This document shows positions 47,601-58,147 of a DNA stretch of 64,000 nt, one piece after another. The position numbers and the translations under genes were made by a program. The stretch is from contig NC_088339.1 in NCBI RefSeq assembly GCF_036884655.1, positions 34,471,501 to 34,535,500 of the forward strand, given 5' to 3'. The DNA comes from Musa acuminata AAA Group (taxonomy: Eukaryota > Streptophyta > Magnoliopsida > Zingiberales > Musaceae). A model generated the notes under the pieces. The model was not told the DNA's origin, searched no databases, and saw nothing but the letters and a program-made list of their open reading frames with translations. The number at the start of each line of letters is the position of its first letter. Position 1 is the stretch's first letter.

Positions 47601-48979
47601 GATGTTGAAGTCAGACCCCCTTTTATAGCATTGAAACCGCTAACGGTTCGGCCAAATGGAAAGATCCTATATCCGAGTTTTTGGTGGAATTATTTTTTGT
47701 TTAGACTTTAGATACAGTGCCGACATGGTGGATGAGCTGATCGAACCATAACAGAGCTTGCAAAAGTAGATATCCTCCATGGTTTGGGAGTTCACATGTT
47801 GGCTTTCTCCTGGGGATTAGTTATTTCCCCAACACCAGCAAGTGTTGTACTCATTTAGATGCATCTATTTGTGACCTGAACGCTAAAGGTAAGTATCTGG
47901 TCCTCCTTTACAAAGATGGGCTGAGTTTATATATGCTAAATGGTGGTGATGCTTATTGCCTTCAGACATTATGAAAGAGTTTGTGGTTAACATCACACTC
48001 GCACCAAAGAATTTGCCAAACTATTTTGTTTGAATCCGTATTCCACCTCCATGCATGAAAACACAGCTATGTCCTGAAATTAACGATCTTCTGTTTTCAG
48101 TTTGTATTGTGTTAATACTAATCAGTTGAGACCTAATTGTCCTCTGACTTGTGATGAAAGTTCATCAACTTAAAATTTCCTCAAGTAAAAGGCTTACTAA
48201 TGAAATCTCTTACCAACGTTTGTTGATTAGTTTTGACATGCTGCAGACACCATGTTTCTTGGTTCTCATTCCTTAGATTTCAGGTTTGCCATAGATCTGG
48301 GAAAGGTTAGTGTAAATTTGGTTGAACATGTTGTACACCTGCGTTGCCCTTGTTAACACTTTCGGTTGAGTGGTTTAAGTTTTTTCTAATTTCTTGTGTA
48401 TTGCAAAATGTTCCAACCTGCTTAGATTCTCCCAAGTCTTCTCAGAAATTTTTGGATTCCATTACTATACATCTTTCTGTACTAATAATACCCAATAATA
48501 TGCTCCCTGGAGTTAGTAATCATCCCTAGGTGGTTGTCGTCATCTTTTTCACAAAAGCGTGATGTGCTATTCGGCAGGAAGCCGCAAGAAAGGCACCCTT
48601 ATAAAACATGTGTATTTGAAATTTGATTTCCTTCGACTGTGGATACTGTCATCGCTCTATTGTTGGCTAAGATATCTAGTGATATGTCCACAGGTTGCGT
48701 GTACAACTAGGGGTGAACATGCCGGCGCAAGCTAGTTGGAAGCTTCTTCACGGTGAAGGGCTTGATACAACGGAACTGGATCCGGCTGACGTCTATGATG
48801 TAGTTCTCTATTTTGGAATCATAGACATATTGCAGGAGTACAACATGAACAAGAAAATCGAGCATGTGTGCAAATCACTCAAGTTGGACCCAGTATCTAT
48901 CTCTGCTGTTGAGCCAAAGATGTATAAAAAGCGGTTCATCCGTTTCCTGGAGAAAGTTTTCCCTGAACAGACAGTTTGA
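38612..48979 (+). CDS. PIP5K: Phosphatidylinositol 4-phosphate 5-kinase with MORN repeats
   Basis: Nine coding exons: 38612-38733, 38924-39973, 40609-40776, 42225-42390, 43538-43645, 43722-43909, 44568-44722, 46541-46712 and 48694-48979. Frame is continuous and gives 804 residues, normal for plant type I/II subfamily B PIP5Ks. It phosphorylates PtdIns4P to PtdIns(4,5)P2 at membranes. About seven or eight MORN repeats start near residue 50 ([46 protein letters not shown]). The kinase core has FVIKT (likely ATP-binding Lys), [38 protein letters not shown] and the EPKMYKKRF region of the activation/C-terminal segment. The exon 7 donor is best placed at 44722 (ATCT/GTAGGT), since the alternative GTATCT four bases on breaks frame. 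Exon 2 alone holds almost all the MORN region. Introns total about 8 kb and carry a LINE fragment. Confidence 0.92.
43966..44470 (-). mobile_element. 3' fragment of a LINE retrotransposon
   Basis: In minus orientation, broken reading frames contain [15 protein letters not shown] and, further on, [18 protein letters not shown]. These resemble the zinc-binding region at the C-terminus of plant LINE reverse transcriptases (zf-RVT). The element ends at about 43966 in a TATAAAAAAAA tail (eight A), as expected for a LINE 3' end. It is 5' truncated, with several stops, and lies in the PIP5K intron between 43909 and 44568. I could not find a clear target-site duplication. Confidence 0.6.
46713..48693. 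other. Last PIP5K intron, partly repeat-like
   Basis: Two kilobases between coding exons 8 and 9. The part near 47390-47850 is GC-richer and resembles transposon-derived DNA (direct runs such as AAGGTGG repeated near 47493-47522), but no domains or terminal repeats are visible. Confidence 0.35.
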
Positions 48980-49417
48980 AGGCACAAAAGTCTTTCTTTG
49001 GCCGACAGTGTTTCACAAAAGCCTTGGCTTTTGCCCACCGTTGGATGGATGATGCTTGGGCAAAATGGGATATAGTTTTTTGATGGGATAGGTATTGGCC
49101 AATAGATTGTTTCTTTTTAATTTCCTATTGACTGTATGCAACTTACAGGCATGACAAAATAGTTCCGTAGTTGGACTGTTAGAGTCGATAACAAGTTGTC
49201 GTCGATCGAGGGAGTTCTCCTGGATACAAAGTTGCTTGTGGATTTGGATTACTGGATATCCTAACCTGCCTGGGTGGAATCGGTAGGGATTGTGTGTGTG
49301 TGTTTTGTGTCAGTGGGACTGCGTTGAAGATGAACGGTGGCCTGTTCTTTAGCCGTTGAAAGCTACACTTCTCTGTGGATGTATGGATGCTGCTACCGTT
49401 GCGTGCGCATAATCAAG

Positions 49418-49422
<5 letters not shown>

Positions 49423-49508
<86 letters not shown>
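49423..49508. repeat. Compound (TA)34(TG)9 microsatellite
   Basis: 68 bases of TA followed directly by 18 bases of TG. It lies just downstream of the PIP5K gene. Confidence 0.95.
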
Positions 49509-49620
49509 GAAAATGACGGATGTATGGAAATCCACCATGTCTGCACTGCTGTACTTGCCTGAGTCGAACTGTCGATTCGATGATAGGAGTTGCGCCCTTC
49601 TTCCACAAAAGTCCCTATGC

Positions 49621-49640
49621 AGAGAGAGAGAGAGAGAGAG
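49621..49640. repeat. (AG)10 microsatellite
   Basis: Simple AG run upstream of the PAP4-like gene. Confidence 0.9.
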
Positions 49641-49870
49641 AAAAGGCTTCCTCCACATAAATTTAGAATAATATTAAAGTACGATGAATTATTAATCTTT
49701 TGTTAAATAGCGGGGGTAAATATGTTATTTTGGTGTTAGGCGAAGGGTAGACTTACGAAAACATTGTTTTCTATTTTCCGGTGGCGACGTGAGGGAGCAC
49801 GCTTATCCGCTCGTGTCCGTCGCCGTACTCGGCGCCACAAGCTCCCACCCCCTCCCTGCTGCCCGACTCC

Positions 49871-52800
49871 ATGGCGATGGCTTCTTCCCACCTCGCTCCC
49901 CCCTCCGCCTCGCTCCCGGCCCCAAGAAGCCTCCACCTCGTCCGCCCCCAGCTCCCCTTCCCATCCTCCTCGAGGTGGCCCAGGAAGACGGGGGCCGCCG
50001 ATCCGCCTGAGGTCGCCTCGCTGCGATGGCGCGCCGGTGTCTCCTTCTTCCCCTCCTTCCTCAAGAAGAAGGCCAGGTCCCCGGAGGAGATCAAGGAAGA
50101 GTTGCTCGAGGCGATTGCGCCTCTCGATCGAGGCGCCGACGCCACGCCCGACGACCAAGAAAGGATCGATCAGGTCGTTCCCCATCTTGTACTGTTTGTT
50201 ATAGGACGATTTTGAAAGGTTGAAGTTGATTCATGTTTGCATAGGAGCTTATCGTAGCTAATCTATTTAGCGAGTTGGAATTAGCATGCTTCTTCTTCAT
50301 TGCTTTTCGTATGCTACGGTCTAAAATGGGTCATATGTAGTTGTCTGCTGCCTTTAACATCCTGTCCCGATCGTTTGTGATGGTTAGATTGCACGTGAAC
50401 TAGAAGCAGTGAACACGGTTAAGGAGCCTTTCAAATCGGATCTAATTAATGGAAAATGGGAGCTCATCTATACTACTTCGAGATCAATTCTGCAAGTCCA
50501 GGTCACTTCTTTCTCTTGTTTTCTTAAGTTGGCTTATCGCGCCAGCTTAGTTTCTCCTGTAGAACTTGGTCCCTAGTTGCTTCTGTCTGTTTGTTGACTT
50601 TGTTATTACTCCTTGTTTTATTTCTCCTTTTGTATCCTATTTATCATGTTTTGCACACTAAACATTGGTTTGGGTGGATTGTTTTGTTTTTATATAATGC
50701 AAATGCATGCGTACGATAATGCATTTTTCTAATTTTCTGGAAACATATCCCATTAGTTATACTGTTTCACTGAAATTTGTAATCGTAGGTGTTTTTCCTT
50801 TTGCTTTTTACGTCCTAGTTAACTGCAACGTGTGGTATTGTTTATGAGATCATCGGAGCATTATTCACGGTGAGTTATTTGATTCAGAGACCAAAATTTC
50901 TACGGCCCAATGGAGAGATCTACCAGGCAATTAATGCCGACACGCTACGAGCTCAAAATATGGAAACCTGGCCTTATTTTAACCAGGTGATTCTTTGGTC
51001 AAATGCATGCTTGGAAGATGGTTATTGTTCTTTCTTATTGTCTATCTCATTCCCATAGCTGAATAACATAAAATTCCTCTTTACTGACTTCTATCAGTTT
51101 TTTGTTTCCTTGAAATTGCAAGAAAGAATGACTGACAGGAGATAGAAACCGCCATGATTTATTAGGATCTGTGGTCTTTGGCACAAGTTGTAGTACATTT
51201 CAATGGTACCTAGATATTCTGTGAGAATAATGTGTAACATTACTGATACTGAGGGTCATAGGTTTCGAGTCAGTACTTTCTCTGTTTTCATGTATCTGCA
51301 ACAGTATTCTTGTCAGTGATGAGTTCAAGATTGCCATATTTGTTATTAATCGGTAGCACTGTACAAGGACATGGTACATGATATTCTTGTCATTTATCAA
51401 AGGAAGCAATATGGCGTACTAACAATTTGGATTGTAATCGACATTGGGCATGAGCAGCACCAGATATTGCTTGCTATAGCATGTTGAGCATTCCCATAAT
51501 TTAGAGAGTTGTGGCCGACATACTAAAATACAGTAGTGTAGCTACATATGTTCAATTTTACTTTGCACTTCTTCATAAGCATAAAGTCAAAACTATTCTG
51601 TTTTACTAAACCTGATGAACTTGTCCGGTCACAGTTCATGGTAATTTATCTGTAACATGAAAGATGATTCATCCTAAAGCATACTTGAAACGAAATGATC
51701 TTGTTTGTTTCTGTTCTTGAGCATGAGGATGGTTACCATCACCACTGTAAAAGGAAAGAAGTATATTACCACAACATGAATATCTGCAGATACGGTGCTA
51801 TACTGACTTGATTATGAAGACCAAAGTTGCATAGTAAAATATATATATCTCCCTTTTGTTCTTCTCAGTACAAGTTTATTTATTGCTAACTTTCCTAATG
51901 TGCATGGTCAATTTGATCTCATTGAAAAATTAAAAGTGGTAATCATTGGACAGAGTTGCAAATTTTGCTAGGCAGTTCTTTTCGAGCATCCTGTTAAAAT
52001 GGACTCTTTAGGTCTTAGGATTTCAGTGATGGGACAAGTTTAACTTATATTGATTCTTTACTTTGTTAACAAAGACAGTAAAATTGGTATCTATATTACT
52101 CTTTTATGGTCACTTTCTTAATTTTTTAACTCTTTGCCACGTGCATGTCTTTTCTCTAATCAAATTACACTTTTGCAGGTAACAGCGAACTTAGTTCCCC
52201 TAAATGCCAAAAGGGTGAACGTTCAGTTTGATACCTTCAAAATATTTGGTTTGGTGAGTAAAATTATTCATCCTATTTATGTTTTCTAAAAAGGGTCTAG
52301 GATTTTAAGATTTATCCGGTGTCGATTTGATGGATGGTTGATTAAAATTGGGATTTGTCGAGGCTAATCCCAATTTGGCCACACAAAGTCCATCAGATTT
52401 GCAAATAGTTTGGATTGGTTGATGTGTGCTGAAATTGGCTGGACCAATTGATTTGATGGACATGGAAAAGGATTTTGTTTTAACGTTTTGGTTGTGTTGA
52501 AGAATGGAAAATTTAGCATTTGTGACCTTTTGGTGATTTTTAACATATGTAAAATATAAATATGACTTTCACAGTTCCTAATTCTTTTCACTGTAATTTT
52601 TTTCTCTTTCTATTTTTAGTTTCAATTCTCTATTTGGTCGAAACACCAATTTCTGATCATCAGATCATTTGTTCTATCTATTATCATGACGAATCGGATT
52701 TTCTAGATGGCCGATCTGAAGCTTGACTTTTTTAACCTTAAATTCCTTGTTGCTTCTGATGATCTGTTATTATTCTATGATGTTTTGTTTTCATATGAAT

Positions 52801-54183
52801 AGTGTGTATTTTTTATGGTTCGCCTGCTTATCCACCTACTACCCTACGACAGTTTTAGATAGTGTTGCAAAACAATATAGATTTGAAAGCATAGTGTTTA
52901 CTGGGTGTAACTGCTGTTACAATACGAAATATGTTTTGGTAGGAAAGACCAAAATTTCTGCCAGTTTTGAGAAGGTTAGGAAGTTCTTTTGTGTAATGTG
53001 TTCGCTGCTCTTCGGTTCATTTGGTTATCTCCATGCGTTATAGGGAAAATAGAATCCGCTGACTGCATGCCAGTGGATCAAATTGTGATTTCTAATCCTT
53101 GCACAACACAATTGTAGTGTGGTTTTTTTTTTTTTTTTTTTGCACTTGGAGGGATGTTTTGGAGTCATCTGGTAGTGTGTAGCAATGCTAGATTTCATGA
53201 ACTTTTTCAAGCTTAATTTTTGTCATCTCAAAATAATGCTAGCCATAAATAAGCGAGTCACAATAATATCAAACAGATTTTCCTTTCGATTGTTAGCATA
53301 ACTTTGTTCATGAGATACTGACACTCATATATCTTGTCACTCTACTCGTCACAGATACCAATAAAAGCACCTGGAAGAGGCCGTGGTGAACTGGAAATTA
53401 CTTACTTGGACGAAGAGATTCGGTAAGTTTATCTTGCATGGTGAATACTGGTAACAATCTCTCAAGCTTAAAGATAAATATCCTAGCTTCGGTGCTAGAT
53501 CAGTTCTCAGTTAACTTATCGGGGGAATCGAGAAATAATGAGTCATCACCATAAAATTTGCTGCTTCATTGTATGTTACATAACCATATTTATTAGCAGA
53601 ATCGGTCCATGCTCAAAACATTTTTACACGTTAATTGTGTATTCCCTCCAAGTCATAAGAACATGCCTAAATATATGATCGATGGTCTGTGTTAGAATCA
53701 TCTGATTAGAAGTGAGCATGAATGGGCTGCTCATGATGAAATATTAACAGTTATATATTCTGCATGTGAAGTACAAGATTTTAGATGTGTAATATTTGGA
53801 ACTCCTCACTGTATATTGTGTATCATCGGAACTTACTACATGTAAAACACATCAGAGTATAATCAAGAACAAGTGCATACAAAAGGTTTTGCATTTTGGA
53901 TGAAGAAGATTTAAGGTCGCCTGAGAAATTTGGGATGTGCGATCGATTAAACATTCGAACGCTAGCTGCTACCGTAATGTGCATTAGAATATATCACGTT
54001 AAAGGCACTAGATTGAGATAACTATGTTGAGTATGAGGAATTTGTCTTCTTCATTCAAACTTAAATGCTGTGTTGCAAGCATTCATGCTTTCTGTGGTTT
54101 GCAGGATTTCCAGGGGTGACAAGGGGAACTTGTTCATACTAAAAATGGTGGATCCATCATATAGAGTCCCAGTTCGAGGGTGA
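49871..54183 (+). CDS. PAP4: Plastid-lipid-associated protein (fibrillin, PAP4/FBN3 type)
   Basis: Six exons: 49871-50173, 50388-50501, 50888-50986, 52179-52253, 53355-53422 and 54105-54183. Frame is continuous and gives 245 residues, typical for the family. The first ~50 residues are Ser/Pro/Arg-rich and lack acidic residues, a chloroplast transit peptide. The PAP/fibrillin domain fills the rest: [75 protein letters not shown], and at the C-terminus [20 protein letters not shown] with [14 protein letters not shown]. Family proteins associate with thylakoids and plastoglobules and help bind or carry lipids such as quinones and carotenoids. Two Met codons lie close together (49871 and 49877); the first is chosen. 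Exon 1 is GC-rich, the others AT-rich. Confidence 0.92.
53123..53141. repeat. T19 homopolymer
   Basis: Run of 19 T in the fourth intron of the PAP4-like gene. Confidence 0.9.
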
Positions 54184-54831
54184 CATGCATGCAGTAATTC
54201 CCACAGTTGCAGTATTTGGGTTCCTGTACCATCTCCTCTTCCTCCCCTCGACAAGTTTCTGACAAGGATTTCCTCCCAATATTTCTTCTAAGAAGACGCA
54301 TGTATTGTGAGTAGTCCTTGTAAATCTAAAGAAATTAAAAAGTAAGAAAAGTCAATGCCTGTGCACTCCTTGTCATATGGCATTTTAATTTTTATGGTTG
54401 GGGAACAAGTCATGACTGATTTCTTCCACTTGTGCGTATAAATCCGTCGATGCCTGCTTGCTGTGAATTCAGCTAAGGTTGGTCTTGTGCTCGGCTGGTC
54501 ACGCAGGAAAACAATGGATCTGCTCTGACACCACAGTAAAATGATGATGGGGGGGGGGGGGGGTGATCACTAATGCAGAAAAGTTTATGCTACTCTTACA
54601 GAACCTACAAGGAAAAAGGTTTTCCTTTGGGATCTCATCGACTCCGATGTCTTTCACCTGTCCAGAAATGGATAATTCTTGGCAGAATTTTAACCTTCTT
54701 CTTGACATGTTCTTTGCCATTATTTTTATTATTCTATACTTGTGATAACTTAATTTACATATACATAATATTATGTTGAGAGGTGGATCAAACTCAATAT
54801 ATATCGCTCGATCGGTTGGTCGCATGCGTAT
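54184..54831. other. PAP4 3' region up to the retrotransposon
   Basis: Likely 3' UTR of the PAP4-like gene (54184 to about 54400), then AT-rich DNA with a G15 tract at 54549-54563. The last five bases (CGTAT, 54827-54831) are the left target-site duplication of the adjoining LTR element. Confidence 0.55.
54549..54563. repeat. G15 homopolymer
   Basis: Run of 15 G. It may form a quadruplex-like structure and is prone to sequencing error. Confidence 0.85.
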
Positions 54832-55346
54832 TGATAAGGCATATTTTGGGTCCAAGATACATCACGGTCGATGCCACATGTCAGGTCAGAATCTATACCA
54901 AGGCGTTGCTCGGCATATCTTGTCCCGAAAATCCAGGGAAGACGTCGCCCCCAAGACACGTCAAGTCAAAATCCGTACCAAGGCACTGTTTGACATGTCC
55001 ATCACGCCAACCCGCGTACAATTGACCCTCGTATAGTAGTGTAAAGACTTTTGGCCGGCATCCGACTCAAGAGAGGGGGGCAAAAAACAATTGAACCCAC
55101 CACTAACTTGCTTTTCGGAGGGGCCAAAGTCGGGGATCACCCGACGAAGGCCATTTTTACAGGAAGGCAGCCTAACCTCGGGAGTCGCGGATTGGCACCC
55201 CCGTGGCGAGTCATCGACCAAACCACCCCTCGACTCGAGGATCTAGTCGGCTCCGACAACCAACTCAACCGGCAGGAGGCTCCCGACATTGACCCGTGGA
55301 TTAAGCCGTGCTGACTCATCAGCCGTGGCACATTCGTTCCCCAACA
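54832..55346 (+). repeat. Left LTR of the TR-GAG element
   Basis: 515 bp, TG...CA ends. It carries a 14-15-bp extra segment near 55015 (ACAATTGACC-type) absent from the right LTR, which explains the length difference. Confidence 0.9.
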
Positions 55347-55739
55347 TTTTGGCACTAGAATGAGGGTCATGTCATAGGAGCATCTCGCAGGAGCTCTCCT
55401 CGAAGGAGAACCGTCGACCGGTCACCCCTTCGCCGAGACTGGAGATCAGTCCCTCCCCCTCCCTAGAGACAGGGGGATCACGGCCTCGACGCCAGATTGC
55501 TACTGGCGCCTGTTTAATGACCCGGGGTTGTCACCCCCCGGACTTACCACAGGACCCTTGGTTGTATCGCCCAAGGCATTCCTCAACCTGACCAAGCAAG
55601 TGCAGGCAATGGCAGGGATGATGCAGATGCTCGTTCCACTCATTCCCCAGATCGTTCGACTAGCAGCTCGATCCCCTGACTCGACCTGACAAAAACCGAG
55701 TAGGGAGCAGGTCGGGACGGGAGAAGCCCAAGATCAAAC

Positions 55740-56597
55740 GATGGACCCAAGAGGTCCGCCGAGCAGAGCATACCCGCACCTTGTCGAATCATACCACCCT
55801 GCTCCGAGCCTGACACCATATCGTCTGACTCAGCGGACGACTCGTTCGGGATCCAGCTGTCCCGGGTCAACCAACGCCTGGATGAGTTCCAGTGTGAATT
55901 CCAGAAGTCACGGAGCGAGTCGAACGAAGGCGGCTCGGGTGGTTTCCCTTTTACTCAGGAAAAACATGACAAGCCTATACCCCTCAACTTCATGTTGTCG
56001 GCATTAGAGACATACGACGATAGCTTTGACCCTGCGGAGCATGTCGCGGCATTTTGGGCTCAAATGGCCCTCTACGGCACCTCTGACGCCCTGATGTGTC
56101 GGGCGTTCCTGACCACCTTCAGAGGACTAGCGTTTCTGATGGGCTTTAAGCCTTCAAGGTTCTTATGGTCGCTGATCGAGAAGCCGCCAGTAACCATCCC
56201 CGAGATGCTCCAGCGCGCCAACCAGTACATCGCCGCCAAAGCTCTAGTGGCGGGAAAGTGCATGGACAGCAAGAGGCCAAGGGTGGAACAATCCCGGGGA
56301 ACTACCTCAACAGCCCCGGTGCAACCCCGCCAGAGGCTCGACTGACAAGAGCTACTGCTCCTGAGGCCCCCACCTCTCCTTCTGAACACGTTCCACCGGG
56401 ACTACGGCCATGATGCGGAAGATTGCCATGACCTCCAGAATCAAATCGAGGACTTGATTCGAAATGGTCACCTCGGGCACTGTCTCAAAGAACCCCAAGC
56501 AACTCCACGTCCCAAGGGACCCCTCGAAAGATGCCTCGTCATCCAAAATCTCCCGCCACCAGTCGCTCGGGACAAGAGGTCTCCCACCAGAGTGTGA
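55740..56597 (+). pseudogene. Gag of the TR-GAG element, internally deleted
   Basis: Open sequence with the gypsy gag signature ALETYDDSFDPAEHVAAF, WAQMALYGTSDALMCRAF and, after a jump, FLMGFKPSRFLWSLIEKP, EMLQRANQYIAAKALVAG and KRPR. The normal middle of gag (between TTFRG and the FLMG motif) is missing, so about 80 residues are deleted, yet the frame continues. A stop at 56343 ends this frame. A shifted frame then holds [20 protein letters not shown] and RNGHLGH, the usual downstream motif of these gags, ending near 56597. A functional capsid protein is unlikely. Confidence 0.75.
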
Positions 56598-56619
56598 CAA
56601 GGCGTCGGCCCAGCTCCTA

Positions 56620-57390
56620 CCCGAGTCGCTCCAGATCGCTCCCAACTTGCAACCCGCCGACACCAAAACCTGAGCCTGAGTTCAATCACTCGGCTCATAG
56701 GTCCAGCTCCTACTCGGGTCGCTATAGATCGCTCCTGACTTGCCACCCGCCGGCACCAAAACCTGAGCCCGAGTTCAGTCACTCAGCCCACAGGTCCAAT
56801 CCTGCCCGAGTCGCTCTAGATCGCCCCCGACTTGCGACTCGCCGGCACCAAGCTTGAGCCCGAGTATAGTCACTCAGCCCACAGGTCCAATCCTTCCCGA
56901 GTCGCTCTAGATCGCGCCTAACTTATGACTCGCCTGCACCAGGCCTAAGCCCGGGATTAATCCCTCGACCCACAGTTCTAATCTTGCCCGGGTCGCTCCA
57001 GATCGCTCTCGACTTGCGACCCGTCGGCCCCAAAACCTGAGCCTGAGTATAGTCACTCAGCCCACAGGTCCAATCCTGCTCGAGTCGCTCCACATCGCCC
57101 CCGACTTGCGACTCGCTGGCACCAGGCCTGAGCCCGGGATTAATCCCTCAGCCCACAGTTCCAATCTTGCCCGGGTCACTCTAGATCGCTCCCAACTTGC
57201 GACCCGTCGGCCCCAAAACCTATGCTCGAGCTTGGTCACTCGGCCCATAGGTTCAGATCCTGCCCGGGTGCTCCAGCTCGATCTCGACTTTCGACTCACT
57301 CCATTGCGATCCTCGACTTGTGACTCGTCGATCCTCGACTTGCGACTCGCTCCATCGTGATCCACAACTTGGGACTCGTCGACCCCAATT
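56620..57390. repeat. ~92-bp tandem array inside the LTR element
   Basis: The marker GTCGCTC(C/T)AGATCGC recurs at about 56625, 56718, 56810, 56901, 56992, 57084 and 57175, then degenerates at about 57268. The spacing is 91-93 bases, giving seven to eight units. Each unit also contains a GACTTGCGACTCG-type and an AGCCCACAGGTCCAATC-type block. A shorter ~30-bp sub-repeat (TCGACTTGCGACTCG) follows at 57290-57380. It is non-coding in sense; long ORFs through it are periodic artefacts. Confidence 0.9.
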
Positions 57391-57646
57391 CGGAGCCGCG
57401 CCAAACCAGTTATCCGACTTACGATACGTCGGTCTCGCCTTATCTGGCCCCAAACGCCTAATCGCCAAAGTCAATCCTTCCTGAGGCATGGGGCACTGCC
57501 CCTCCAAACCGCCCCACGATGAACAAATCCAAGTTCCACCCACAAGCAATCAACACAATTGCAGCGGTCCGACCCAAGCATGCCTCTCGGCCCTTCAGGG
57601 ACCCCACGACATGCCTTGACGAGGGGGGGGGGGGAGGGCGGAGAAG

Positions 57647-58147
57647 TGATAGGGCATATTTTGGGTCCAAGACACGTCACAGCCAATGCCACACGTCAGA
57701 TCAGAATCCGTACCAAGGCGCTGCTCGACACGTCTCGTCCTGGGAATCCCGGGATGGCGCCGCCCCCAAGACACACCAAGTCAGAATCCGTACCAAGGCA
57801 ATGTTTGGCACGTCCACCACGCCAACCCTCGTACAGTAGTATAAAGACCTTTGGCCGGCATCCGGCCGAGGAGAGGGGGGCAAAAAACAATTGAACCCAT
57901 CATTGACTTGCTCATCGGAGGAGCCAAAGTCGGGGATCACCCGACGAATGCCATTTTTGCATGAAGGCAGCCCATCCTCGAGAGTCGCAGACCGACGCCC
58001 TTGTGGCGAGTCATCGGCCAACCCACCCCTCGACTCGAGGATCTAGTCGGCTCCGATGACCAGCTCAGTCGACAGGAGGCTCCCGACATTGACCCGTGAA
58101 CCAAGTCGTGCTGACTCATCGGGCGATGACACGCTCATTCCCCAACA
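57647..58147 (+). repeat. Right LTR of the TR-GAG element
   Basis: 501 bp, TG...CA ends, followed directly by the CGTAT target duplication at 58148-58152. Confidence 0.9.

Larger units (their letters stand above)
48980..49870. other. PIP5K 3' region and PAP4 leader
   Basis: The first ~200-300 bases should be the PIP5K 3' UTR. A compound (TA)34(TG)9 microsatellite at 49423-49508 and a (GA)10 run at 49621-49640 fill the middle. The last ~130 bases turn GC-rich and form the leader of the plastid-lipid-associated protein gene. Spacing between the two same-strand coding sequences is 891 bases. Confidence 0.5.
54832..58147 (+). mobile_element. Complete non-autonomous LTR retrotransposon with gag only (TR-GAG type)
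   Basis: A 3316-bp element has 515-bp and 501-bp LTRs beginning TGATA and ending CCCCAACA, flanked on both sides by the 5-bp duplication CGTAT (54827-54831 and 58148-58152). Directly after the left LTR comes TTTTGGCACTAGAA, the place of the primer-binding site. A purine-rich tract (about 57620-57646, GAGGGG-rich, ending GGCGGAGAAG) abuts the right LTR as polypurine tract. The interior encodes only a Ty3/gypsy-type gag. No protease, reverse transcriptase or integrase is present, so movement would need enzymes from another element. The LTRs differ at roughly 29 of the first ~183 aligned bases by eye, nearly all transitions, so the copy is old and/or heavily methylation-mutated. Confidence 0.92.

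Noticed and set aside
49736..50204. ORFs of 124-149 aa around PAP4 exon 1
   Set aside because: Shadow frames of the GC-rich transit-peptide exon.
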